Positions 17,181-29,291 of a DNA stretch of 64,000 nt are shown one piece after another. The translations under genes were made by a program, and so were the position numbers. A model generated the notes under the pieces. The model ran no database searches, was not told the DNA's origin, and worked only from the letters and a program-made list of their open reading frames with translations. This DNA comes from Acholoe squamosa (Eukaryota > Annelida > Polychaeta > Phyllodocida > Polynoidae): contig OX439039.1 of assembly GCA_949317995.1 (NCBI GenBank), forward strand, positions 15,367,282 through 15,431,281, read 5' to 3'. Positions within the stretch are counted from its first letter, which is position 1; every line of letters starts with the position of its first letter.

Positions 17181-20163
17181 AAGTCGTCCAAATCATCCAC
17201 GCCCACCTAAGGAGGAGGACAATGGATTTCAGGAGAAAAGAATACCAATAGATTTTAACAAGGTTTCAGTTTGACCATGGAGTACTCAGAAGTGTACTGT
17301 GGATTAAGAAAAAAACTTTTAGCAAGGATGTGATTGCCGAGTCAATGAGGACTAGCCATTATTACCATTTTAGACTGGAAAGGCCAAATCATCATAGGGG
17401 AATGATCCATTTGGAGGTGAGGTGCTGTCTGAAGCACAGCTTTTATGGAGTAGACTACTTTACTACTTTTGAGGTAACTTCTTAAGAAGATGGAATCAAT
17501 GATACTAACGCTGACAGGCTGGTTTACCAGGACACTTTTAAATATGCTTTAAAATGAAAACCAAACTACCAGTATATACACATAGATCATATGGAGTAGA
17601 GGGCCATATGTTACTAGTACAAGTGGAGCATAAGATTATGTGTACATTCAAATGATTGTGTTGAAAGATTAAGTTAAAGCAATGGGACAGATTGACAGAA
17701 AATGCCAAATAGTAGAACGATCGACTTTGTTAAGTAATATTTAGCTGCAATTATCAGCTTTTCTTTGTGTTTATGAATAGTCCATTGCAAGTAGGTGCTC
17801 AATCAGGTTTCTTTGGCAACTGAAAAAAGTGAAGACAGAGGTTGGCTTGCACGTCTGGTGCTTAAACGTATGTTGAAGGAAAGATGCCAACACTATCAAC
17901 GTCATTATGGTATATTTGTATCTAAACTCGACCGGACAGATTCAACGATTGAGGGAGGAAAAGGTTTTACCGCTTGATAATCCATGTATGGTAAATATGG
18001 TTATTTTAGTATGTGAGTAGTACAAAGACAAGTGTTGTAAAAGTATTCAATCATGTTGCTTTTCTATTTATTTCATCAAAAATATCATTTTCATGCAAGA
18101 GAGGGATGTGGAAGAATGGGAAAGATTGATGACCGTCATTCCTTCTTTGGTTTGATTTCAGTTCGCAAAGAGGTGGTGGAAATATGCATATGACATTTCC
18201 TCATGCAGGCCTACTTTTCTGTGTCCACACCTCTTATATCGTGTTTCAATAGCCAAGCATTGTGATGTATGCCTCCATATTAGATGCCTCTAGGAAATAG
18301 TTTCCTTAATCATCTATCGACCTTTCATATCCTTTGGTATTCGATTAAAACAGCATTTAAACGTACAGTTTTACCATAACTTAAGTTTGCCATAAATCAA
18401 TGCAACTGGAAATAAGCTTTTCTCATCGTAACTTGTTTTGAGGAAATTTATACAGAAACCCTTTTGAGACTTTAACAGTCAATGAATACAAGAATTATTA
18501 TAGAATGAATGATAGACATGTAAATATTTATCTCAAAGTGTTGAAATTGGAGCTAGGAAATGTGTGCTAGGTGCCTCTGAGCAGGAACAACCATCTACCT
18601 TGTTCCTCAGATGTCGTCAAGTCTCTCCTTTTCCATTCGGCAATAGTTTATATCCTTAATAATGCCTGCAGGAACTATTCCCTATTCTAGATATCATCAT
18701 GCATGAATAGGACGTTTCTCAAGATGGTGTGACTGCATACAGCCACTACAATTTGAAACCCTCAAATTTAGGCTGGGTGATCGTAGGCAGTGTCCTCAGC
18801 AGGCTGTTGCAAAAAGATTTGGAAACGATTTTGTCGGAGGTGGTATTCCCTAAATGGAACTGACTGACCTCAGGGAATCAATTCCCTGTTGGGTTGCCAA
18901 AAGATGATTGGTCATAGAAGTAGTTTAGGAGTGGTCAGGAACTGGTGAATGCTTCCTAATTGAGAACCAATTCCCAGCCAGTTCCTTTCTCCAATTCCCT
19001 GGCCTTTCACCTATGGGAAGCATTCAGGTGGAATTAATCCTGGAAGATGCATTAGTTACAGTGAGAATTGAATTCCAAATCTTTTTGCAACAGCCTCCTG
19101 GCTTGTCTGTAGAATCGGCACTTAATTTAGTCCTAACAATTTGGTAGGGCAGTTGAACCGGTGCAATCCTTGTGACCACTTGATGTATTACTATAACGGC
19201 CTTGGAGTGAGGGATCCCACTATGACTTGAAGGGGTCTAGACGTACCAAATGCCTTCCAGCACTGCATGCATGCATCATGTCACCCTGATGAGGCAGATA
19301 CAATATCAAAAGGGCTTGTGCCAGTGTAGCACAGACGAGGTGCTCAGCGGCACTCGTCAGTGCATTTGAAGACATTTTAGTATGATGTGTCATGCCGCCT
19401 TTTAAGGATGGATTATCATAGGTTGTGTTGTGTCTGTACAACTTCTTGATCTTTGACCATTACTATATTATACCATGGTCAAGTGGACAATGAGTTGTTA
19501 ACTGTTCCAGATACTTTATTGTAGCATTCATGAAGGGGTTCAATGTATTAAGTTCCCCTTATAAGTGTATTGTGCATGGACTGTTGTTTGTCTTTCAGCC
19601 CGAACTCAGGCTGCTCTTATGTACATACTTAGCTAAACCTAGTGCTACCTTCTGTTCTCCTCTGTTTATCTGACAAACATTTAATCCAAGTTCTAGTGCG
19701 AATGTAACCTTTAGATATTTATTTCAATATTTGGTAGGTTGAAAGAGGCAGATCTTCAAAAAGTTTATCTCATCTCATACCTGCGTTTTCTTACTATAAT
19801 GTATATTACATGAGCCTCATGGTGCAGCCTTACTCTTGTAAAAAAAAAACATTTAATGGGGTCAAACCAAACGTGTGTCCTGCCATATTTTGTTTCTATA
19901 AAACTAAATCGATATCTGGTATTGAAATGAATAACTGATAATCTCTAATGTGTGGTTTGAAGGAAAATGCCATGAGAGGACCAACTTCATTTGTTCAGTG
20001 CTTACACAAAAAACATCTTTTGTTTGATAGTTTGTAACTAATTTCTCTCTCTGAAAGTTTTTGTGTCTTTTGGTTTTAATTTTGCAACCTTTGCTTTACC
20101 TTTTGGCTTCTGTACATTTGGTATTTTGTTTGTGGACATCTTATTCCATATGTAATCAATAAA
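17181..20163 (+). other. Long 3' UTR of the arrestin-domain gene, ending at a polyadenylation signal
   Basis: About 3 kb without a coding frame, ending with CAATAAAG at 20158-20164. It contains dispersed-repeat fragments near 18720-19250 (GACTGCATACAGCCACTACA, repeated near 45850). UTR assignment is inferred from the absence of other genes and the position of the signal. Confidence 0.45.
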
Positions 20164-20169
20164 GATCAG

Positions 20170-21390
20170 AGTTAAAACCCTTACCCTGTTTATTTTCCAT
20201 TTAATTCTTGTTAACCTTTAAGACCTATGTTTCTGAGTAAGAAATAATTTTGATCAAGAATGATGTCTTGGAACATTTTCCTTTTTGGTCAAATTATATA
20301 AATCTATGGAGAACATCTACCCAAGGAGGATACATTCATACGGGCTCTAAATTGTATTCATGCAGGTCAAACAGATCTCAGGCTACATGAACGACCAGGT
20401 GGGAAAGGATTGTAAATGGCGATCACGGGTTTTAAAGGGGCCAGTAGGTCAGGTAGATAATCTTTTGCTTAATTACCATTATAATTATATGAGAGCACCT
20501 AGAAACACAAATGAATTGCATTGTAGAATGTCTCAAAAATTAATGAGCCTAGAGGGAAATAAAGAGTAAGATAGATAGAACTGAACTACGGTATGATAAC
20601 CTTAAACTTTACTGGGGCATAGGAAATTCCTGTCCTTGCATCCACAGACTCTAATTATGGTGGTACAACTATATGAGTAATTCATATACAATATCATATG
20701 CCTACACTGGCTATTTCAACTAACCCGACAGGAGCTGTCCTGACGCAAGAGGGAAACATATTTTCGGGTAAAGAACACATATGGCCGTAGTGCACATCAC
20801 CACTGCTGCCACCTAGCATGAAGAGTGCAAAATAGACTTCAGGGCAGGTGACACTTCATTCACTCAAACATTAAAAGACAGGACATGTATTTAGTCTTTA
20901 ATCCTAGTGCACAGTCTATTTAAGAATTTTAGTCATATTTATACCGTGATGCCTCGCATACACCTTGTAAGTGCATATCCTATGTGCAGATCAGATAAGG
21001 CCTATCTATCATTCTTGTGCTGTACTGTAGTCTACAATGCCTCTTTATGTCATGGGGGCTTCCCTAGCCCACTTAAAAGGGTCTATATCTTCTCTTTCCT
21101 ATCCCCTCAGATGTGTGTCGTGCACATATGCGCAGGCACCGACACATTCCTCTGTGAAATTGTGTAATGTAGTTGTCGCCATGAATATAACCTTAGCTGT
21201 CGAAATGGCGTTAAACATCTATTACTCACTCACTCACTCACTTTATGTCATGGCAGATACGATCGTTACTATATGAAATACAATATGTTTGTATTCAATG
21301 GGGTCTGCCATCTTGGATTTTGAATGGAGCTGAGCTGTTTTTTCTTTATCTAAAAGCAAATTAACCCCATAGACCATGACCCCATAGACC
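20170..21390. other. Repeat-rich intergenic DNA
   Basis: No gene. A SINE-tail-like segment around 21195-21245 reads GGCGTTAAACATC followed by (ACTC)n, a motif often seen at the 3' end of invertebrate SINEs. Confidence 0.5.
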
Positions 21391-21465
21391 TCGGTGAGGC
21401 CTGTCCGCATTCAACTCCGCCTATATATAAGGCATTGTTGAATACAGACAGCCTCACCTCAGTGA
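21390..21465. repeat. Hairpin repeat
   Basis: GTGAGGCCTGTCCGCATTCAA and TTGAATACAGACAGCCTCAC form inverted arms around a CCTATATATAAGG loop. Outer repeats of CCCCATAGACC lie just upstream. Confidence 0.65.
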
Positions 21466-21833
21466 ATACAATGCAAAAATATTCCATGGTCGTGGACATT
21501 TGCTTATATATTTTTCAAATCCTGTTCAAATGTATTCCATATACACTGTAATAACACCGTATTTAGGTGTTTGGGGCCCATTTACTGTTATCTTTAGCCA
21601 ATACAAGCTTAGAAAGGGGGTCACATGGACCTTATCATAGACCTTTGAGAGTGAATTTCCAAAGGATGAGTTTTTGCTATGCACTCCAAAGATACGATAT
21701 TGGGTATAAATCTGACAATTCCTAAATATGGACAAGGAGGGCAAATAAGATCAACAATGTTAACTATAAGATTTCAATGGAATACTAAATCAAAATGAGC
21801 TATATAGAATTCAGACCTAAACTCTCAGTTACA

Positions 21834-21950
21834 CTGTGCAGTAACAACAGAGCTTTTTTAGGCTCTTTCTGAACCTGCTGCCTCTAATACAATACAGAAA
21901 GAAGTTGATTGCATTATGAGTGAAGTACGATTTGTTTGCAAAGTGAAATA
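21834..21950 (-). pseudogene. GPCR fragment: TM7 and helix 8 only
   Basis: The minus strand encodes a stretch of ~38 residues beginning HFANKSYF, then INFFLYC and SRFRKSLKKLCCYC, ending in a stop. It closely resembles the C-terminal end of the GPCR copy at 25.4 kb, at both DNA and protein level. The rest of the receptor is not present nearby, so this is a truncated duplicate. Its terminus, with a CC pair after helix 8, looks more normal than that of the longer copy. Confidence 0.75.
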
Positions 21951-22043
21951 TGACTAAGGCATGAGATCAAGATACTAAATAGATGAATTAAGCACTTGGC
22001 CTAAATGACCGGATTGAAACAAACATATTGATTGAAATAAATG

Positions 22044-22325
22044 CTGGACACCTCGGAAGCAGACACCTCGGAAGCAGGCATGAGGCCAACTCGGAAGCAA
22101 GGAAACCTTGGAAGCAGACAAAACCATGACAATATCCCTCTCTTCTTATAGAATTTGAAAAACAACAACCCTAATAATACTATCCCTACGCCATATAATC
22201 ATGCAATAGCAAAAATATGTTTTAAAATTGTTTAAACAATCATTCAGAAATGTCATTTGCTTCCGAGATGTCTGCTTCCGAGGTGTCTGCTTCCGAGGCG
22301 TCCCTGCTTCCGAGGTTTCCAGTTA
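22044..22325. repeat. Inverted arrays of a 15-bp GGAAGCAGACACCTC unit
   Basis: The left array (22044-22125) has four or five variants of CTCGGAAGCAG. The right array (22258-22320) has four inverted copies (CTTCCGAGGTGTCTG). About 130 bp of AT-rich DNA separates them. Both arms can pair in many registers. Confidence 0.85.
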
Positions 22326-22329
22326 CCTT

Positions 22330-22930
22330 TGAGAATCACAATAACAGCAGGCTATAATGGCCATTGACATAATAATTGTTTAAAGGTGTGATTGTTTCTC
22401 TTTGAAGATAATTTTACACATCAGGGCAGGACGTTAGAAACTATTTATGAAGCGGATGCTGGCTTTACCGAACCCTTTACCTGCTCATGAATTGTACATG
22501 TAGAGTGACACAAATACCTCACCTTGATTCTCCACAGCTGAGCAGGTAATAAGATCAATGACAAGCAGCTCAATCACACACCTGAAGGACATCATCATTA
22601 TGGTTAGTTGTGTAGCGTCAGCGTTCCCTCATGGAATGATAGAATTTATTTCCACCCTTATAATCAAAGCCCCTGCTGTGAGTGGCCCATTATGTGAGGA
22701 CATGAACACTTCAGGACGTGTTTTTATTTAATCAGGATGGTTGGGGAAGGTAACCTATAGCAATCACTCCAATTGTGTGTTGAGCTACTATCTTTTTATT
22801 TATTTTACTATCAATTGAATACCTTAATGGATATAAACCAACCATCAGACAACGAAGAATCATTTCCACAAATAAGGAATATATCATGGTTAGAACTGTT
22901 AGAGTATTAAGCAGATGTCGAGGGTTCTTA
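22330..22930. other. Intergenic DNA, no gene seen
   Basis: No coding frame or clear repeat of known family. Confidence 0.5.
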
Positions 22931-22933
22931 TTA

Positions 22934-23062
22934 AGGGGTGCATCCACTGCGATGGATGGACCATCCGTCTCCCTTCATCCGTATTTTCTCTATAGAAATC
23001 AATGATAAATGATAAGGATGAAACCTATGGATGTTCCATCCGTCGGCAGTGGACGCACCTCT
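22934..23062. repeat. MITE with ~33-bp imperfect inverted ends
   Basis: GGGGTGCATCCACTGCGATG at the left and CAGTGGACGCACCTC at the right are inverted copies; the inner GGATGGACCATCCGTC parts also match. Confidence 0.75.
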
Positions 23063-24750
23063 TTACTCTCATTCAATTAACAGTTTCTGTTCATAGGCCT
23101 TATAAGTCCACGTCATGTATAAGGTATACAAATGTCTGAGACTAACATTCATACAATTCCATGTAAAAGTGCATTTTCATTAAATGCCATGAATAAGAGG
23201 GTGCTTTTGCAAGTAATTGCAGATGTAACTCCAGGTCAAACTAGGACAGTCTTTTCAGAACGACCTATTGATTTCTTATTGCATTGGGAATGTCATTGGA
23301 TGAAGGGGGTATGGGAGAAAGGGCAGCATACAGTTTATTACTCTCAATGTTCTGCCATTTGTTTTTTACTAAAGCTGATAATCGCAAATTGAAAATTAAT
23401 ATTGAGAATTACAATTATAAATTGTGACAAAACATGGGAAAAGGTAACATTATGGGGATTTATTGCTATTCACAGCCACTAGGTGCCACAATATATAATA
23501 ATATATAATACTTACAAGGGGGTAATTTGATGTAAAATATCAGAATACTTTTCCGACATATTTGGACAATGGCATACCCTGTATAATGGGCACAGGCTCC
23601 TTTTACAGCACAAATAAGGACAAAATCATGCCCAACTCTGATATTATCTGTGCAAGTTGACAGAAATTGTAATATTCCTTGTTCAGGTATGTCTATCTGA
23701 TTTTAGTACTCAGTTGACCAAGATAATGAACTCACGTTTCCCACGTATTTATAACATTTTTTGTAATTGTAGGCCGGCTGGGAGGGGGGAGGTAGTTGCA
23801 AGGTGGGGGGGCCCAATTTAGGACTGGTTTTTGGGTGCTAGGACGCAGTAAATGACAACTTCTTCTTGTCATAGATACCATTATTCCATTATTCAAATTG
23901 GGGATTCTTCCTCAAATATTTGAAAATTCCATAACACACTCAGAATCTCTTCGTTTATACTTCACCAAAACTGAATTTCAGCATTTTGAAAGGCAATTTT
24001 GTTATGTGTGAATTTACATATCGCCTCTTGAGTAATACATTCATCATAGGTTTTAACATGTAACATATGATATGTAAGGTGTCAATGTTATCCATGGATA
24101 ACCGCACTGGGTGCCTGTTATCCTTGGATAACTGCAAACCTTACGAAGGTCATGATGCATGCAGCATGCCATGCAATATCGACAGTTATAACACGGTTAG
24201 AGAGTTTTCAGTGCCGAAAATGGATAATATCGGTTCCTATATCTGGCGATAGAGCACCCAAAATTCACGGCGAGCGGACAGCGGGGCGGACATGTTGAAA
24301 CCTACCGCAAGACTAAAGTAAATTCTCCATTTTTGAAGCTTATAGACCAAATATAGCGAAATGCTTTGGACATAACATAGTTGAAACCATATTCTACCTC
24401 TCTGTCGACTAGATTCCTTGATATTATGGCTGTATTTGATATAAAAAATTATTAAACTTTCGAATCGAGCGACTTGCTGTGCGTCTTCCCCGTTCTGTAA
24501 ACACTACAGGTGCCGCCGCCTGGTGTGTACAGAATGGAATATATAATAGACTGGCGCAGCTCTGTCTCGACATGTTCGCAGTAGTAGGTCTATGAGAGTT
24601 GGAGTTTGAGGAGTTCACCAGCCTAAGCATACGACAACATGAAACCAAGATGGCGGAGGGCCGTCTTGTCGACTCGCATAAGAAATGAATGGATTACATC
24701 ATTTTTGAAGGTAAATATTTAGAATTAATGGTGGAAACCGTGTTATAAGC
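23063..24750. other. Intergenic DNA, possible promoter-like patch
   Basis: No gene is supported. Around 24,260-24,670 the sequence becomes less AT-rich and contains CAAGATGGCGGAGG, a YY1/initiator-like motif often found at housekeeping promoters, but no adjoining exon is recognised. Confidence 0.4.
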
Positions 24751-24752
24751 GC

Positions 24753-24872
24753 AATATATAATGCATAGACTTGCACTCGTTGGCTTCAGAGGTTTGATAT
24801 AAGCATTCGCCTACGGCTCATGCTTCTATCACCCCCTGAAGCCAACTTGTGCAAGTCTATGCATTATATATT
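24753..24872. repeat. Hairpin MITE, same loop as the 11.7-kb copy
   Basis: AATATATAATGCATAGACTT and its inverse bound a ~120-bp hairpin; the loop contains CGCCTACGGC as in the hairpin at 11,683. Confidence 0.8.
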
Positions 24873-25408
24873 ACTTACGTATGTGCATGGGAATATCCAG
24901 GAAAAGCATTCAGAATCACATAAATCGTGTAATAACATGTAGTATTTGACACAGGGAGACACTCTCTTAGTTGAAGATTGGCATTGGCTGTAAGACAACA
25001 CCATGCACTACAGCTGTCACCTATAGGAATACGAGTCAGCTGTTGAGAGGTAGTTTTCCGGGTAAGTTAGAGGGGCATACCGTAGTTGCCTGTTTAAGTG
25101 CCTGGGCAGTCATTAATTTCAATACCTTTTTACCCCCGGCCCTTAGTGGTTAAGATGGATTTCAACACCCCTCAACTCAATCATTAGAAATGTAGGTGTA
25201 TTTCTCATGTTGTTGTTCATGTTATTTTGCTCCGCGTCATGCTGACTATTCAGGGGCATATATTATACTGCACAATGTATCAAATTAATAGCATAATGCT
25301 CTTTTCAGGAGGGGCGCAATTATTTTCATAATGTTGGTCATAATTAATCCACAGTAGTTTAAAAGTGATCTATACTAACAACAGGAGGTATATCTCTTCT
25401 TCTCACAG
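24873..25408. other. Intergenic DNA, no gene seen
   Basis: AT-rich, no coding frame with protein-like composition. Confidence 0.5.
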
Positions 25409-26520
25409 CTAGCACAAAGCAACAACAGAGCTTTTAAGGCTCTCTCTGAACTTGCTACCTCCAATGCAATACAGAAAGAAGTTGATTCCAATAATAGTGT
25501 AGTAAGTCTTGTTTGCAAAGTGGAATACAAAAATGAATATGGCATGGTTGTATGGCGATGAACATTTGTCGAAAAAATAGACCATAAGAATACGCATACA
25601 CTGAGGTAAATTGAGAACAACAAAGAAAACACAAACAAGAGTCAACATGATGGATAGCTGACGTTCAGCAGAATTAGTTGCAGACCTTCTTGTATTCTCA
25701 TTGCTGACGTTCAGGTTCTTTGCACGTCTGCGGATAGTTTTGATGATAACTACATTCATCACAATAAGTCCGACGAAAGGAGCAAGGAAATTGATGACAG
25801 ATGACGACCAGGCATACACATCCATACATGGTATATGAATTATATATGAACTGCATGTGTATGGTGGATTTCCAAGATGACGTGACATCATGACATGAGG
25901 AATGTTGTACAGACAGGCTATAACCAAGAGAACACAGATTGTTACTTTAGCTCGAACAGTGCTACAATATAGGTGTGCTTTAAGAGGAAACTTAATCACC
26001 AACACCCTGTCAATTGTAATCAAAAACATCCAATAGTGAATTGAATTGAGACCGAGGTAAGCCAGAACCTTGCACTCAAATTGTATATGGTTTTCCAAAC
26101 ATATACATCAGCCATTCATATCCTTTTCTGAATAATGTTACACTATCTGAACATTACTGTTAATGCAGCCATACACAAACAGCATGAGATTCTTTGATTG
26201 TCCTTCTGCATCATAATGACAAATTACATGAGATTTCCAGCAATACCTATTGGCACCCACATCAGATCAATATACCACCCTGCCGAATACAGTGTGAATT
26301 TCTGGGATTCACTTTGAATCCAATCATGATAGCTGTAAGTGGAAACTGCTGTACTAGTGTCAGTGGCCTCTTTGGTGTTTTTCTCTTGTCCATTCTCTTT
26401 CAAGTCATCACCATTACAATCATAATGTTGAATATTAAATATGGTGTCAGTGGCATTAAAGCTGGCATTAGGCAGGATATCTTCCATTCCTGCTGTCGTT
26501 CCTTCTGTGACATGCATCAT
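25409..26520 (-). pseudogene. Rhodopsin-class GPCR pseudogene
   Basis: The 3' part (25409-26098) encodes TM3 to TM7: ITIDRVLVIKFPLKA (DRY-type), ERQLSIMLTLVCVFFVV (TM6) and INFFLYC (TM7). The 5' part (to about 26520) encodes an N-terminus with glycosylation sites and the start of TM1 (WVPIGIAGNLM). Between them an in-frame TAA follows GNLM. The TM2 region (RISCC...MAALTV) then breaks with further stops and frame changes. The C-terminal end is also shifted relative to the 21.8-kb fragment. No ATG opens the 3' part. Family style is peptide-receptor-like, but the ligand cannot be assigned. The stops are seen directly; calling it a pseudogene is the simplest reading. Confidence 0.75.
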
Positions 26521-26749
26521 TGTGGATCATTGCCACCATGTGTGGTGATATCAACTTCAATGGCCATCTCATAACTATTATTGGGTGGTGAATTAGAGGG
26601 CAAAGTGAAGGTAGAGTTTTCCTCTGCCTTCACCAGTAGATGCTGGCAATCCTGAACAAATAGCAATATACAGTAAGAATAACATAAACAGTAAGATCTA
26701 AGAAGAAACTGTCTCAATGAACATCTTGATGTCGATAAGAATATCATTT

Positions 26750-28220
26750 TGCAATATTGGTAACGGTTATGACTACCCTTGTTGGTGTAAAATATACATC
26801 AGAACCAAATCATAGATGAAGGCTGCAATGGTTCTTCTGTATTACTTTATCCATTTCGAATCATAATTCACCAGTTCCATGCTGGCAATTCTAATAAACA
26901 GGTCTAATGTCAAGATGGTATGACTGTGAACAACCACTAGGCCTATGTCTAGAAATCCTCAAAATTAGAGTGGACCATAGGTAATACACTACGACTACTC
27001 CTTTTGATCATCATTTATGTAGTTATTACAGAGGGTTTGATACAGTAGTTGTACCAGTGCAGATAGTATTGCCCACCATATGCAGGGCTCTAATAGCATT
27101 GGAATGAGATCCCATTACGATTTGAAGGGGTCAAAATCATACTGCCTTGAGAAATGCCTTCCTGGATTGATGCATATGGCAACAAATTAGCTTAATGAAT
27201 TAACATAGCCAATAAAGGGTAGCTACCTCACCTTGGGTAGTAGCTGAGTAGGTAAGAAGTGCATTTACAAGCAGCTTGGTCACACTGTTCAGTTATCCCA
27301 TGTTTATGAAAAAATACCTTGAAGCCCCCTTTGAATTTGGCCTGAACGTCTACTCAACAATCAAGATGATATCTGGAGGCTATTTTGAAGTTTACAGTGC
27401 TAACGTGCCCTTATTTGAAATAACCTACTGTTATCTGAGGGAAGAATGAGTCCCACTGATCACACGCCCTCCTGTATCCGAAACCCCCCCCCCCCCCCAC
27501 GAATAGTGGTACCTTCGAGCATGGATCGATAAGTTTCCAGCTCGAGTCCTGTTCAGTGGGAGGGCCACTTTGATAATTTATTACTTTCAGAGTGATGTAA
27601 AAGATAAGACCAAGGGCAGAAAGAGATGTAAGTGAGCTATTGTAACACAAAACGAGGGGGTTCAATAAAATTACATCAATGGTCCTTCTTTCAAATCAAA
27701 TATCTAAGGCATTTTAGGTGGCCATTTCAAGAGTGAGACGTCAACAAAATAATTACCAAACCAATCTATCTTGCAGCTTATCTAATGGCATAACACAGTA
27801 ATCTCGTTTAAAAAAATGATATTTCAAAATAACCGCCAGGCCTTGTCACTTGTTTCCTATGAATATGGTTGGATGATGGCTGGTTTTAGCGTTCTCCATC
27901 AGCACTATCTACAGTACAATCTGTCAGTGGCTTCTAATATTAATGATGAGGCAAAAAGAAGGACACAGTGGTGCTTGCCCAGTAAATACAACTTCGTATT
28001 TGGACATTGTAAGAGGTATAGATACGTAGAATTTTGGTTGTAACTACATATTTTTTCTTGGTATGTGGACGTACAAACGTTAAAGTTTAAGTATGTTCTA
28101 GCTACGTAGCATTCACAAATACGTATTTCTACGTTTTTTCTACTAAAATCCTACCTAAAAAAGGGGGGAAAAACTGAAAAAAAAGTTGGTAAAATTTCCA
28201 CCAAGGAGAAGCCTTGAACC
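26750..28220. other. Repeat-rich intergenic DNA
   Basis: Includes another copy of the dispersed CATTACGATTTGAAGGGGTC repeat (26,900-27,170), a poly-C run at 27,485-27,499 and short TACGTA-rich DNA near 28,050-28,140. No gene seen. Confidence 0.5.
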
Positions 28221-28222
28221 CC

Positions 28223-28412
28223 AGGAGGGTGTTGCTCCTATAGTAAAAGGAAGAGCTGGCTTAAAATGCCCTTGTTTCCAGTCCTTTCTTTACATTTAGC
28301 TATAACTTGTCCCTTTTGTTGCTCACAAGTGGTCATTCAAGTATGGTGCTAAAAAAGGGGATTTGAGTAGATACCTATTTGGGAGAAGTCAGTCAGTATA
28401 ATAAACTATATA
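28223..28412. repeat. Left half of a MITE split by the LTR retroelement
   Basis: Starts AGGAGGGTGTTGCTCCTATA, like the right end of the 13,997-14,360 copy in inverse orientation. It ends at the GCGT target duplication. Confidence 0.85.
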
Positions 28413-28416
28413 GCGT
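28413..28416. repeat. Target-site duplication GCGT (left)
   Basis: The matching GCGT is at 44542-44545. Removing everything between restores a spacing identical to the intact MITE. Confidence 0.8.
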
Positions 28417-28950
28417 TGTACTGTGTGTTTACTCTATTAATTTGGTGTTATTTAGACCTTGCTTTCTAATTGTTGCATATAGATGTAGTAAAGTACATTT
28501 TGGGGTTTGAGTTAGCTTCCTATAAATGGTAGAGCGCGTCACTACCACAGCCAAGTACACATAACAGCCGCGCAGTGCTCCTACTCAAATAAAACTAGTG
28601 AGAGATACCTCCTGACTGAAGACTTTTATTGTTCCTCCTCCTCGGCTACTAACACGTCAAGCACAACAAGAGCACAACAGTTCATCAAATACTCCGACAA
28701 CTTTCGATGATCAACACTCCATTATATCCTCTAGTTCATGCAATGGTGACACCACAACTCTATCTCCTTTTCACATTAAGTCTTTTCGGCAATAACTCCC
28801 AATTATTAAGATCGCGCATTATCACATAGTAGGCAAGGCAACAGGCAAGTCCAGCCCAATTCATCCCCTGATTAACTAATGCAGTGTACTCACATGGAGA
28901 GTCTTAATTGTTGTTATGATGATTCAAGTTTAGTGTGGATCCTAGGTCCA
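28417..28950 (-). repeat. 3' LTR, part shared with the 5' LTR
   Basis: Nearly identical over 534 bp to 43120-43653, with only a few substitutions and no indel. On the minus strand it carries AATAAAAG near 28622-28630. Upstream on the minus strand a purine tract AGGAGGGG is followed by TGTAACC at 29169, which may be the true LTR start (giving 753 bp). Confidence 0.9.
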
Positions 28951-29169
28951 TTCCAGTCCTTTCACTAAACAGACAAAGTCCAAAGTTCTGACTCAGAGCC
29001 TTTGATATTCAAGTCCACTCACTAGTCAAGCCTCTGTCTGCATTCTACCTTCAGGTTCGTAAGTTTATAGTCGTGATTTTTTATCTCAATGTCTCTTCCA
29101 TTACCTGGCTGGTTCCTTCATCAGTCAGCTACCACAGTAAAATCCTCCCGTGCATGTCTAGAGGTTACA

Positions 29170-29177
29170 CCCCTCCT
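29170..29177 (-). promoter_or_regulatory. Candidate polypurine tract
   Basis: AGGAGGGG on the minus strand directly precedes TGTAACC, the usual arrangement at the start of a 3' LTR, about 115 bp after the env stop. Confidence 0.5.
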
Positions 29178-29291
29178 GGGTCCCACACACGTAGAGGCCT
29201 CCCCAGGGTATCATAACTCGCCATCCCTCTTGGTGTAAGCAGACGACTGAGGCCAAGGTGGTCCCAGATGGGAGCCCCCAGCACGCGCACA

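Noticed and set aside
24650..24690. Possible first exon starting in CAAGATGGCGGAGG
   Set aside because: The frame ends after about 12 codons and no donor or following exon was recognised; kept only as a promoter-like patch.
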